64,000 nucleotides of DNA from Megamerina dolium (GCA_963854835.1 OY978526.1:86294846-86358845); one strand, 5' to 3'. Numbered from the stretch's first letter, positions 47,931 to 59,965 are shown. The notes: a model not told the origin generated them from the sequence alone. A program made the numbers and translations.

Positions 47931-50900
47931 ATTTGAAACAGAAACAGGGTTGTTAATTTGTGTAATATTATTTTGCAACAGATTGGTACATATTTTTATT
48001 TTTTTTTAAGTTTGTACACACAAAGTGTTAACTAAGATCATCATTATTGTTTATTGTTGATTGTTTAACAAGTTGAATTTATTATTATCATAAATCGCTC
48101 CTATATATATCTATAAGAAGGTATATTAATAAATCAATCGTTCAAGAATATTTTTTTTTTGTATCTCACTTTGAGTTGGTATTTAAGGAAATTGAGTATG
48201 AATGAAAATATATCTTTTTTTCATGTTCCATTTGACTAATTTTGCCTTTCTGAAAATTTATTTTGTCACTTAGCCTCGTAATACTTGAATGTAAAGAAAT
48301 GTCTTTTTGTTTTAAAGTAAATACGCAGCAGGCGGCAATAACAAATAATAAAGAAAATTGCCAGTAGTGATGAGTCGTCCATTTGGCCACAAGACAAATT
48401 GTATCCCATTGAATAAAGCATGAGAACGAAAAAAAGAGAAATATTAATTATGTTGTTTTTGTTGTTGTTGCATTTAAGGTTTTCATTTTAGCCCATTTTC
48501 ATTTCAATGTAGATTTCATTAATAGATAAATGTGTGCATTTGTTAAGTGATTGTAATTACGTTCCATAGCCATTGTAACATTAACTTTATGACCTGAAAA
48601 AGGTTCCCAAATAGCTATGTTTTTTTTTTTTTTTTTGTAAATGTAAGACTTGCCCGATGTAACAAAAAAAATTGCCATTTCTGTCAATTTTTGTGGTGGT
48701 TATGTGTTGTGTGATGAATTTACTATGCAAATTTTATGACATGCAATACTTCAGTTTTAATGAGATAGTGAGTACATGAATAAGTGCTAGGTAGTGGTGA
48801 AAAAATATATAAGAGTATGAGCATGTGAATTTGGGTTGCATTATTGTTGAACTCTACAATAAAATTTAGGCGACTTGTCATTAAAAATAAAACAAACAAA
48901 AAGCACGTTGTGGCATGCAACACAAGAGCTAACACTCATATAGCGTGTGCCAAATGTATTCAAGTAGGTATATAATTTAATACTATACTATAATTATTGT
49001 ATACAATGTGTTTCACACAGCATGCATTTATGTTCATGCAAGTATTTCTACTATCAAATCTGGATATATAGTGTTATTTATAATATGAAACAACACTGTG
49101 TGAAGAATGTGGTCACCTCAAGAGTGGTATATCACACTTGCGTGCAATATCGCATCAGTTTTGAATGGCATTCAATGTTTCATTGCATTTAAATTACAGC
49201 GAACACACAAGAAACCACAAAGAAAAGAGCTTAAGCTCATTCATAATCACATTTCAGCTTATGCTGCTGAACAACGTAATAAGTTAATTACACTCAAGTA
49301 CTTCATAGTACAATACGTACATGTACGTATGAATATGCATGCGTAATGTTGCAGTGGAAAATGGAATGGAAGGGATTTCTTTTTATGAGCTTCAAATGTA
49401 TGAGTTTTTATTATAACATTAGTTAACAAGGATTATTACAAATACAATCATAATTTAAAAAATAACTAATATAAATCTATGCGTCTAACTATCTAATTGC
49501 AACTTTCATAATTTCATAACCTTCTTTTAATATTTTCAGTTGACTTTTGTTAAAGTTTATACTTTTATAAGAGAATTTAATTTATATTTGATATTGCATT
49601 TACTCTTTTCACTTTAAATAATGTCATCGCAGTTTAATGTAAACGTTTTGCCTTATATGTATTTTGTAGTATTATTGGATTGTTTTCCTTTACAGGTGAT
49701 TTACAGTATTCAGAGTGTGTTTTGTTGAAATGTGAAAATAATTTATTCTGCGGCTTAAGTACTTCACAAATATATATGCAGTATTTACTTGTATGCATAT
49801 AAGTCTTGAAAGTTGAAGGCTAACAATTGAGAGAACGTAGTACACGAACGAGTATTTTGATTTCATTCCTGATGGTGGTGGCATTATGCACATTAAACAA
49901 CAACAACAACAAATGAAGATACCAACACAATAAAATCGCCAATATTTACACTTTATCTCCCGCGATCTTGTTGTCTACTAACAGCGTCAAAGGAATTATT
50001 GTATTATTTAAAATACGTTTACGAAATTGTGCATAAATCGTTGAATGATTATGCGACAAAAATCGATAGGATTTGGAATTGTAAATATCAATAATCGCAT
50101 TATTTGGATGGACTTATTTATTTTAATATTCTGCATTAATGTTTCAAGTTATTGTTATAGTTTAGGATTGATAATAATACAATATAATATGATTAGTTTT
50201 GCACAGTTGCTCCGATGTGTCTGTAAGTACATTGACGATGTTATTTGTTTCACTTCTTGAATCTTGAACGTCAACTAATAGGTAAGTTGGATTATTATAA
50301 AAAAAAAAATTGTTAGCAATTTATGAATTTCTTTACGTTGACACTCAAGCTGAAAATATGTCTATAGTAGTTCATTGCTTAACATTCAAGCAAGTTGTAT
50401 AGAGCAGGGTTGCAAATGAAGGGCTGACTAACGATCGAAGGCTATATTTCTATTAGGTGAATGGTCCAATCATGTATAATAGCTGTAACGAAAATGAGTA
50501 CTGTTCATCCTTCGTAGGTCTATGTCAGCGATACCTACGTATCACAGTCTAGTGGCAGTAAATGCTTACAAATGGAAATTCGAATGGAAGTATAGGCTGC
50601 TATAGGTAAGTGTATGTTGCATGGAATCACATTGTGTTACTTTGATATAAGGAAATGTAAGTGCAAGCAAAACTTTACTGAAATATTTAAGATGTAGTTC
50701 TTTGGGAAACTGGGGAGCTTTCAGAGACATGACAGAGCACCCTGCTGCAAATTGTTAATAACATTAAATTGTTACCTAACCTATAAATATACCTATAATA
50801 TTCTAATCAAATTATTAGCAAAAATATGTGATATATATCTGATATTTCATTGCTTTAAGTAGTGACTTCATCGACTTTAAATTTGTATCTTTGACATTTT

Positions 50901-52039
50901 GATTGAAATGAAATAAACAACAAGAATGCACTTTATTCATTATGCATTTTGCATCGCCCACTTAAAAATAAAAATTCATGATGTAGGTACTATTAGCAAA
51001 TATATAAAGTAACCTTAAAAAAATTTTAAATATGATCCAGACAAAAATATCCTGCAATCAATCGCTTACAAACACATTCTCATACACATATACACACACT
51101 TATTGTATAGCCACTTATAAATGACAGGCGGACATGTATATATTTAAATACTTAGCTGAATACAGAAAATATTCAATACTACTTCCAATAATAAATTCAT
51201 TAGTAATAGCAACAAAAAAAAAAAAAAAATTATAAAATGTAATCGAAGTACTTTCTCAATAATTTAAAATTATTTTGCATATCGATTTTGAAAAAAAATT
51301 CTGTTTTCATCCAAGTTATACTTCACAGTCTGAATCTTATAAACTTTTTTTGTGTTTGCATGTTAGATATAATTGTTTGTTTGTTCCGTAAAAACATTAA
51401 TTTTACTCAATCCGAATTATAAATTTTTTTAAAATCGAAAATTCTGTCATTGGATAGATTATTATTGGACAGCTATAACAGTTTATATTATAAAACGACG
51501 GCTATACTTAGTATACAAAATATCAACATGTTTATCAACATGTTGATAAACACAAATGTACATATACAATATTTGTACTATGATTCGCAACGACATACTT
51601 TTTTTTACGAAATACTCAAATATTCAGCAAATATGTATCAACGTACGAGTATATGTATGAGTGGAGAACATACTCACATACAATTTTGTATGCATTCATA
51701 TAAGTGGGAGAGCTTGTTGAATTATACGACAACATGTTTTGACAATATAAATAAAATATTATAGACTTATTTATTTTATAGTACATATATAATCGTATTT
51801 GCGTATGCAGTCGTAAGCGTAATGAATGGTCATAAGTATGTATTTAAATGAAATCGGTAGAAATTTTGTTACTTTCGTTATAGCAATTGAGATCTTCGAG
51901 TAATTTAGTTTGGTTGTGGGATTTTTTTTAATAGAATGTAAGTTGACCCATTAGTAAACATTTTTCTTATATGTCTTTCTGATTTTGTAAGTTTCGATTA
52001 GTGATTAGTGTGAAATAATTGGGATTTTAGTATTATTGA
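47931..52039. other. AT-rich non-coding stretch
   Basis: No gene supported. A minus frame at 48166-48390 encodes a hydrophobic segment followed by a helical stretch but lacks an ATG and a splice acceptor. An 18-base palindrome ATACGTACATGTACGTAT lies at 49313-49330. Confidence 0.45.
51529..51552. repeat. Perfect 24-base palindrome
   Basis: TGTTTATCAACA followed directly by its inverse TGTTGATAAACA. It overlaps a direct repeat TATCAACATGTT beginning at 51521. No gene nearby. Confidence 0.9.
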
Positions 52040-52216
52040 ACCTTTTAAATTTGTACAGTATCGAGAGACCTGTTGTTATTAGTCGCTTCCAAACGGTAGA
52101 ATCTCAGTTGCAAAATTGCTTAAAACTTTATATGAATGCCCTTTTAGATGCTTTTTTGTGTCAGGTTGATATTTTCGGAAGAATTGAGAGTTTCTTGTCT
52201 ACAAACGGATACCATT
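52040..52216 (-). repeat. Very degraded SINE copy
   Basis: Aligns loosely with minus-oriented SINE copies: TTGTACAGTATCGAGAGACC for TTGGACAGTATTAGAAGGACC, ATTAGTCGCTTCCAAACGGT for ATTAGCCGGTTCCGAACGGC, and an AACGGATACCATT end for GATGGGTACCGTT. Old copy. Confidence 0.6.
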
Positions 52217-52639
52217 AAAAATTAAAAAATGTATGTCATAAAAAAGTGCTGACAAATTGAAGTGTCATGCGTAAAACGCAAAGTGCCAAAGTGCAGCATT
52301 AGTGACAAATAATAAGTTAAATAGCTAGATGGCTCATCCACATGTTACTATGGAAATGCAATAAAGCGTAAATAAATTTGTTCATGTATCATGGAATACT
52401 CGTCGTTATTGCGTTGTCTATTTATATTATATGATGAGTACATGCTTGTATGCATATGGCTCTGTTTATCACATTGAAGTTCTATTTGGTATGGAGCAAC
52501 CATGATACACGTGTCATCGTTTAGTTGAACGTGATGGGAATGTCCAGATGACGGCTATTAAGATTCGTTAACTTACATTCAGAAGTTGTATACAGATAGA
52601 TATTTTCATGCTTTGACAATAGATCCTCAACCCATATAC
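52217..52639. other. AT-rich non-coding stretch
   Basis: Nothing recognised. Confidence 0.5.
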
Positions 52640-53427
52640 CCTCAAGGAAAGAATAGAATAGGGGTATTGTCAACGAAACTGGAGTTCAATCGGTACAATT
52701 GTACATAGACGGCTCCAAATTAGAGGGAAGGGTAGGAGGTGGCGTCTTTTCTGATTCCCTATGCGTTAAGCTTAAGTTCCGATTACCCGACTTTATAAAG
52801 GAGGTTGCAGCGTGTAATACAATATCTTTTAAAGACACCGACAGTCAAGTCGCCATTAAATCTCTCGCAGGAACGTTCGCCAACTTGGCACTTGCCCTCA
52901 AATGCGGCTCAAATCTTAACGAGCTTTTAACGGAGCACTACAATGTACACATTGTATGGGTAACGCGGCATAGGGATATTCCAGGGAACCACGAGGAAGA
53001 TGAATTAGCGGGATCGGGCACTAGGCTGCTAGAGATCTATCCATCTCATCAATTAGAAATTCCGCTTGCAACATGCAAGCTTCTTGTCACACCTCATTTC
53101 CTCACTATAGTCAACAGAAGATGGAAGGATGAGAGCTCTTGTGTTACTACTAGGAAATTCTGGCCAACTCTTGACAATAGAAGAACTCCTTCATTGTTGT
53201 CAATGAGTAGGAAAACTATTAGTAATGTAGTTGCCGTAATGACGGTCCACTGGCTTGTGGGTAAGCATGCTACTAGGCTTGTAGCCTCCTCTTCCTCGTC
53301 TACTAGGACGAGGAAGAGGAATATTTTTGACAGATTTAATGTAGAACGAAATATTCCAGAAATGAAATCTAACATTTTTCTTTATAATTCACCTAAAATT
53401 TTCTACATCAGCTCCTTATGCCCATAG
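52640..53427 (+). mobile_element. LINE 3' fragment with RNase H domain, open frame
   Basis: A 242-residue open frame from about 52699 is the RNase H end of a non-LTR retrotransposon polyprotein. YIDGSKLEGRVGGGVFSDSL holds the first catalytic Asp of RNase H, KFRLPDF..EVAA the conserved Glu, DTDSQVAIKSLAG the second Asp, and HNVHIVWVTRHRDIPGNHE-type residues the HIVWVPGHxxIxGN motif, with the final acidic residue in EDELA. Between EVAACNTISF and DSQ about 20 residues are missing compared with the family pattern. The C-terminus reads TVHWLVGKHATRL (family TGHCLIGKHAxRL), where the Cys of the zinc knuckle is lost, followed by a hairpin insertion. Absence of RT and presence of only the 3' end indicate 5' truncation. 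Jockey/I-type RNase H LINE; exact clade not settled. Confidence 0.85.
53287..53320. repeat. Perfect 14-bp hairpin in LINE frame
   Basis: TCCTCTTCCTCGTC, loop TACTAG, then the exact inverse GACGAGGAAGAGGA. The right arm reads DEEEE in one frame, the acidic stretch expected just after the zinc-knuckle cysteines of this LINE family; the left arm is its inverted copy and adds SSSST residues to the open frame. Confidence 0.88.
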
Positions 53428-55319
53428 CGTTATGATGAGTAGTTTCAACTACATACATAGAATTACATACACTTGGATATGTATCACAATAAGTATATAC
53501 ATATGTATTTTACATAGTGTGTGTTTTGTTGCTTTGCAGGCTTCTTACCAACATAATCCAAGTGACTAAGCAAATAAAATATTTGTCTCCATTATGACTG
53601 TAAAATTTTTATCCTACACTATATTGCTTTTACTTCCTTACTTTGTTTCTTATTGGTGTTGTTATTGTGTTGTATTGTAGCTCTTTAGCGTTTGTTGTTT
53701 TCATTTTCAACTTTTTCTTTTCGCTAACATAGCCTATTTATACATGAATGAGAATTTTGTTTATGAAGTTTTGTATTTGCCAACATAAACAAGAAAGATA
53801 AGCAAATAAAATGTCACAAGAGTTAAAGTTACTTTTCAACTGAGCATGGAATACAAACCAAAAGTTATGTAGGTATGTATACGTAAATATATATTAGAGT
53901 GGTTCTTAGTTTAGAAAGACTTAATTTTTAAAAGTATTTCTCGCCATTTTTATCTTTAGTGAAACCTTCATGGATCTGCCAAAAATTGAGCTTGATGCAA
54001 AACTTAATTTCAATATCTTTGTATGAAATTTAGAGAGTGTCCCTTCGATGTAATAAAGAAAGGAAGGCATGCTTAACTAAATTCAAAAATCGCTAGTTAA
54101 GGGCTAGTCTAATATACGTACATAGTAGTAGGTACATATTTATACAAAAATGACAATTTGCGTATATAGTTTCTTGGAAAAATGGGTGAAAAGGTGCAAA
54201 ATCTACAATAAGTAAAGTTAAATCCTGCAAAAAGAATGAGAAAAAGTTATAACTTCAACACATTGCACACACACACACACACACACAAAGCTTTAAAAAG
54301 TGTTTCTTCGTGGTGTGAGAGAAACAATACAACAAATAATACCTATAAGTAGGTATATATTACAAAAATTTTTTTTTTTTTTAAATCACAAATCTTTTAA
54401 GCTCTTGGTATATAGTAGGTGCCCGAATATATATATATTTTAACTACGTAATACTTATACAGATGCATAGATAATATGTTGCGCACAATTTTAAATAAGT
54501 TCATATAAAAAAAATGTTAAACTTATTTGAATTTTTCACGCTATTAATGACGATGAGAGTTTATCTCTACAACGTGCCCATTGATGCAATTACAATCTAA
54601 ACTGACAAGTTGACTAATAAATCATAAAATAATTAATAATACTTATAGTAGTTATGAGCCACATCATTAAAAATAAAAATGTCTTTCGTAAGCCAATTCA
54701 AGCAAAGGAAAAAAAAAATGCTCTTTAAAACATTGCAAACCTCTTGTAAACTCATTAACGATCTAATTACTTGTGCGATATTTTTATATGAATACACATA
54801 AAGTATATATACATATGTTTATATACATATGTATATTCACATTAAGATACAAATTATTTATTCATGAAGACATTCAATTGCTTTCACATATATGTTATGC
54901 ACATACTGAAGTGCATAAGTACATGCATATGTAAAGTATACTGTTTTCATCTCTTGTTGATTATATTGAATAATAAGAAAATAGGAAAAATAAATAAATA
55001 CGAAGCGATACAAAACCAAATATAACTTGAAAGTGACAAAAAGTACATTATCAAAGAAATTAGTTTTTAGTACATTTACCATTGTAAATAAGCTTTTTTT
55101 ATTGGCAGTAAATTGAATACGAATGATGCATAACAATTTCTTATCGTTTCGTATTACTATGTATGTACTTGATGCGCTTCATGCCACAACAGTTTGAGGT
55201 TTCCATTCGCTATGCAATTTGATTAGTTAGTGTTCAATTTATTTTATTGCATTTGCTTAATTTGTACATATTTTGTTTTTGTTGTAAATTGTAATGCTGC
55301 GAGTTCTTATGTGTGCCTA
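53428..55319. other. AT-rich non-coding stretch with CA microsatellite
   Basis: No gene. CA microsatellite at 54266-54288; poly-T near 54369-54382. Confidence 0.5.
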
Positions 55320-55873
55320 CACGGTGCGACAATTATGTATTAAGACTGCCTCTAGAAAATACAATTAAAGCACGATATCTGCTAATTTTTCGGTATATTT
55401 ATTCGAAATATTATCCTCCTGATTCAATACACTTGTTACATCGATGTAATAGTGATTCAAACGCATGTTCCAGCTCATTTTTCGGAATTGCCTCCAGTGC
55501 CCTTGTCGAAGCCCGCTGTATGGTCTGAATGTCATCAAAAAAGCATCCTTTCAACTTCAATTTCAGTTTTGGGTCAAAGTCGCACGGTGCCGAATCAGGT
55601 GAATACGGCGGGTGATTCAACACACAGACCTGATTCCGAGCGAAAAATTGACGAACAATGAGTGCTGTGTGACTTTTTCTCTCTCTTTGCTCCATGTAAA
55701 AATTTCAACATAAAATGAACACGTGTTTTGTAAAATGAATGTCAATAAACATTAAATGTCAACCAAATGCCATGAAATTTTGAGAGTTAGTAGTTGAAGC
55801 TTCAAAACGCATAGATGGCGCTCTTGGTTGCTGAGATATGGTTCGAGTCTTAATACATATTTGTCACACCTTG
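55320..55873 (-). mobile_element. Deleted mariner with TIRs (554 bases)
   Basis: Left terminus CACGGTGCGACAATTATGTA and the inverse of the right terminus CAAGGTGTGACAAATATGTA align over 27 bases through TTAAGAC; TA flanks both (55318-55319 and 55874-55875). The minus-strand frame (55411-55695) keeps the transposase C-terminus: NHPPYSPDSAPCDFDPKLKL (third catalytic Asp in CDF), GCFFDDIQTIQRASTRALEA and IPKNELEHAFESLLHRCNKC. The first two catalytic Asp regions and the DNA-binding domain are deleted. A different mariner lineage from the others here, as its termini differ. Confidence 0.9.
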
Positions 55874-56049
55874 TATGATATGATATATACATCTACATTA
55901 CATTTACATAGATAGTTTTGTATATCAAAATGTCACATATTCATTTGAAGTCTAAGAATCTCTGAATTTGTTTCGAATTGCACGGTTAACAGAAACTTTT
56001 CAAATTATTCAAATTTTCATAGATTTTAAGAGTAGATAACATTAAGTAA
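55874..56049. other. AT-rich non-coding
   Basis: Nothing recognised. Confidence 0.5.
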
Positions 56050-56090
56050 ATCGATATTCGGTTGTTATGGCCACATAAGTAAGTAAGTAA
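56050..56090 (+). repeat. Orphan 3' tail of the TAAG-type LINE
   Basis: ATCGATATTCGGTTGTTATGG followed by CCACATAAGTAAGTAAGTAA matches the last bases of the LINE at 62556-63035 (ATCGATATTAGGTTGTTTATGG then CCACATAAGTAAGTAAG). Only the tail is present, the expected outcome of severe 5' truncation during target-primed reverse transcription. Confidence 0.8.
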
Positions 56091-56179
56091 CATTAAGTAT
56101 ACCTTATAGGACCTTATAGGATTGTAAGAAATAAGTTCAATTATGTGAATGTGCAAATTTTAATCAAGCTTGTAACGCG

Positions 56180-56960
56180 TGCCTTTTGTTTTCCAGCTGG
56201 GGTATTACTCAGTCAGCCAGGGTCAAACAAGAGGGCAGCGTAAAAAACTCTTGTTGTAGGAGGAGGATCGAATTCCGCAAGAATTCGATCCTCCTCCTTG
56301 GCAATCAGTTCACCGACACTAGAAGAGCGTTCGGATCGGTACTGATGGAAGTACTACTACTTTCTTTTATTTTCTTATTTTTATTTTTCTTCGTTTTTAT
56401 TTTCCTTTCTTTCTCTTTTACAATTTTTCAAGAATACAAATTCAATCTCTTACTCTATGCCTTAATGGAATGCCTAACCCTAGCAAACCTTACTTATATA
56501 ATGTATATTTATAGGATTGATCAGTACCACCTGGTTGCACCTAAGGAATCAGTCGTCTAGTAAATCTGCCTCAGCAGAAGTCCCCAAGCGACTGATAGTT
56601 TCGTAGGGTAGCCTGATATAGGGGTATACTGTATCCAATACCCTGGCCTCACACCTAGAAGAGGGAGACCTTTTATAGCAATATATAAGAACAACCAATG
56701 CAGTGGCGAATGCTTGCTTCTGGTATATGCAGTTGGTCAAAATGACCCGGGCAGAGCTGAGGGCTCGCAGGCGACTACTTTAAACGAGCAGTCGAATACT
56801 GACAGTCTCGCTTAAAGCAACAACTAGTTATAGCCGCTGAGCGAATTAATGCCAGCGCGACTATAAGAGCATTCGTAGGGTAGCAAGCTACTCGAACGGG
56901 CCGATTAACAAAAAAAATCAACAAGATCGTGTCAAATAGTAGATCTGGTCACGACTTACT
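56180..56960. other. Less AT-rich block, likely unclassified mobile DNA
   Basis: 56180-56350 and 56550-56960 are clearly richer in GC than their surroundings (for example ACCCGGGCAGAGCTGAGGGC, AACGAGCAGTCGAATACTGA), separated by a T-rich stretch at 56360-56430. No RT, integrase or LTR ends were identified. Possibly the non-coding end of an LTR or LINE element. Confidence 0.35.
56258..56298. repeat. Perfect 18-bp hairpin
   Basis: AGGAGGAGGATCGAATTC, loop CGCAA, then the exact inverse GAATTCGATCCTCCTCCT. It is in the GC-richer, probably mobile block. Confidence 0.92.
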
Positions 56961-56999
56961 CGATCAAGCGTCGATTGGTTTCCACCCTTTACGTTGGCA

Positions 57000-59292
57000 A
57001 GTCATACACATTTAGTACATATCGATGTATAAACCATTTAGGAATTATGTAGTGTAAAATTCCTATGATGCTACATTTTACATTCAGTGAAATTTCATTT
57101 GATTGTTTCTTCTTTCTCTATCCTCATAGCGAGTATGTGAATGTGTGTATACATCTACTGATATTATTGTATGACGACAATAAGGAGAAGAAGAAGAATC
57201 AAAAAAATTTTTCTATGATACACATATTTCGTATGGTTTGTTTATTTTTGGTACGTTGAATATTTTAATGATTTATGGATTATTCGTAGTTAGGTATGTG
57301 AGAGGTTGTAACAGGCTAAGTTTTAGTCTGTTACAAGCTCACTTTTGATAGTGCTTTTGTAAAAGCACCAACGTATTTTCTTTCCTGTGATAGTTCTTAC
57401 ATTGAGTACTTTGAATTTAATTATGCAACATAAAATATACAACTAACTTGAATTTATATGAGAATACCCATTGCATAGTGAAATTTCATATAAAATGAAA
57501 TATTCACTCAAAATTGGAAACAGAAAAAATATAATAGATACTTTGGTCACAAGGCGAAATGAAACTTGAAAATATTCCATACAAAATATTATTTTTCAAT
57601 TCTGTAATTAATCCAATTTGGTGGCATGATATATGGAAACATAAAACATGAATACATTTTAAGGAGTTACATGAAAAAACTCAAAGGCACTTATATGAAA
57701 AAAGAAAATACGTTCGTTGATTTGATAGGAGGAACATATTACAATTCTCTACAATGACCTCTACACACATTGATTTCATTCATTCATAAAAAAATAAGTG
57801 AAAAGTGTCAGTAACCATATTACAGTGAATGAGAAGAAAAATTCATTGAATAATGGTTCATTGATACTTGATATCGTATGTAAAGCAATAACTTCGATTT
57901 CAGTTATAATTATATATTTATATATATACACTTTTATGAATATGATACTTGATTCATCATTCTGATAGCACGTTTGTATACATACATCATATACACATGA
58001 CGCATTGAAAATGGCAATTCATTATTATGCAAACGCACACTTGCACATCATTTATACGAGCATGTGCTCGTATATTATGCCTATATTATAATCATAGTAT
58101 ATAGTGATGAGTATCATATTTATTTTGACATTTGATGAATGTGTAAACAGTGGGATTATTTACTATAGAAGCTTTGATATCAATATTCCATAGACAAGGA
58201 TGTACGGTCACACAATGGCTAAATTAAGTATAAACATATGTGCATTTGAATAAGTATATATGATATTATTGTATATATTATGCATAGAAATAAGAAGAAT
58301 AAGAATGCCTTTGAATGCTTTAGACGTTCAAGTAAACACTTTGAAATCAGAATTAAGTATTTCAATGAATTTCATTCCTTTTTCCTGTATTCCTGTATTC
58401 CTTTTTTTGTGGTAGTGTGTGTTGTATTATTTCTGAGTGTTTGGATGGCAAAAAGTGCTTCTGATTGTTTCTATTTACATAGGTTTGACTTTTGTTCGGT
58501 TTTGTCTTTTATAATATTTGTTCAAATTGTGTTTTCCATGCACGTAACTTTCATTCGCATGTGTCATCAGTTTCTATTTGACAATTTGTGGTAGGATACT
58601 GTGAAAAGGACAAGCAAATATTGGCAAAATTTTCTACTTAATGATATATTCTATTAAATACTATTAACAAATTTTTTTCGATAATATTTACAATGAAACA
58701 TTTAACTCATGCTTTTTAGATAGATATTTTATTGTTATACATTTTCAGAGAGTTTCTGAGACAAATGGTATTTTTGAATATCATAAAGTACTGTTATGAA
58801 CAATAACTCTTATAAAGCCCAATTTATATATTTTCATAAAGTGTCGGGAAACAAAAAACTTTGCTGTAGAGATTATGTTGTAGAAACTCAAGATGTCTTG
58901 ATTTCTCTTAAAAGGATCATTACTTTAAATCCTGGGAAGCATGCCAAGCTAATTTATCAATATATCTTTTAATATGGATTTTTAATTGTTTCTTTTCCCT
59001 TTTTTTGTGCCATATATTCTGATATATGGTACATATATAAATGAAAGGTAAAAACTCTGTCATAATAAACATGATGACCGAATTAGTATATGGTACACTT
59101 GGCTACATGGTCGAAAATAGTATATATAATATTATAATAATTTTTTAAATATTTTAAATATTATAATTGTATTAAAAAAAATTTTTCATCATATTTAAGT
59201 AGATTTTAAATATTTTGTTCCATTGTAACATCAAAAATTATATATGATATTTGTTGCAAAAGATACCCAAATTTTCACGTGTATGTTAATTG
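57000..59292. other. AT-rich non-coding stretch with tandem hairpins
   Basis: No gene. Two adjacent hairpins at 57306-57336 and 57351-57368 are listed separately. Confidence 0.5.
57306..57368. repeat. Two adjacent small hairpins
   Basis: TTGTAACAGGCTAA, loop GTT, then TTAGTCTGTTACAA (14-bp stem, one mismatch that would be G-U in RNA); 14 bases on, GTGCTTTT, loop GT, AAAAGCAC (8-bp stem). Too short for a standard pre-miRNA. Confidence 0.75.
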
Positions 59293-59620
59293 TGATACCA
59301 CCGAGCTTCTCTTCCAATACTGTTGTGCGTATTATATTTGGACAGCATTAGAAAGGACCTACTTATATTAGCCGGTTCCGAACGGCAGAACCATTGTGAC
59401 ATCACTTTAACTTGGTTTTGTTACAGAGTTCTTTTTAAGAAGCATTTTTGGCAAATTATTACTGCCGGAAAAATTGCCAATTGCTTGCCGACAGATGGGT
59501 ACCGTTCGAAAGCAATATATTTTCGATATTAAATTTGTTATGATTCAGTCGGGGATTGATCCCACGATATACAGATCAGAAAGCCAACACACTAACTACT
59601 GAGCTACGGCAGTCTTACCC
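59293..59620 (-). repeat. Full-length SINE subfamily A, minus strand
   Basis: The tRNA-like head is at the right end: read on the minus strand it has box A TAGCTCAGTAGTTAGTG (about 59593-59609) and box B GGGATCAATCCCCGAC (about 59551-59566). The body matches the copy at 16308-16677 (CCTACTTATATTAGCCGGTT, TTCCGAACGGCAGAACC). Target duplication not resolved. Confidence 0.9.
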
Positions 59621-59789
59621 ACCAAAATAAAATGATTTCTGTTTTTACCGGAGACATATGGGATCCAGAAGGAAAAGAAATGAGTTCTTCGTGAGTAAGC
59701 GAAATGAAGAAAAATCTATGAGTCGACATATGTATGAATTAGCTTTTTACAGAATATCATTATGGCAGCTTAAAAGTGGTTTTCAAATC

Positions 59790-59965
59790 TACAGTGGTGG
59801 GATTTGAAAGGTATCAGTTATTGCGAGCTTTTGAAAATGCTATCAGACCGATTGATCAAATATTGTGATGCTCTGAAGGAAAAATACCGCTTAGCTGGGA
59901 AGTTCTCCGACATTCGGTGTATTCTCCAATCTTGGCAGCATTCGACTAACACCTATTCATGATGA
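59790..59965 (+). mobile_element. Short degraded mariner fragment
   Basis: One frame reads WDLKGISYCELLKMLSDRLI, then DALKEKYR, matching the mariner segment WDWKGVIYYELL...YC..L..LK.A...KR. After a deletion and frame change comes SWEVLRHSVYSPILAAFD, equivalent to GWEVLPHPPYSPDLAPSD with the catalytic-region residues degraded. No termini. Very old. Confidence 0.65.

Noticed and set aside
48166..48390. Minus-strand frame with a hydrophobic segment (WQFSLLFVIAACCVFTL) followed by a helical stretch, just upstream of the host gene.
   Set aside because: It begins with GTG, has no in-frame ATG before the hydrophobic part, and no AG acceptor after the pyrimidine tract upstream; likely a chance frame.
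49107..49346. 79-residue plus frame with KLQRTHKKPQRKELKLIHNH.
   Set aside because: No recognised family, no splice sites at its ends, not followed by further coding signal.
50404..50750. CAGGGTTGCAAAT at 50405 and an inverted CACCCTG near 50740, suggesting a hAT-type element.
   Set aside because: The inverted match is too short and the flanking eight bases are not duplicated.
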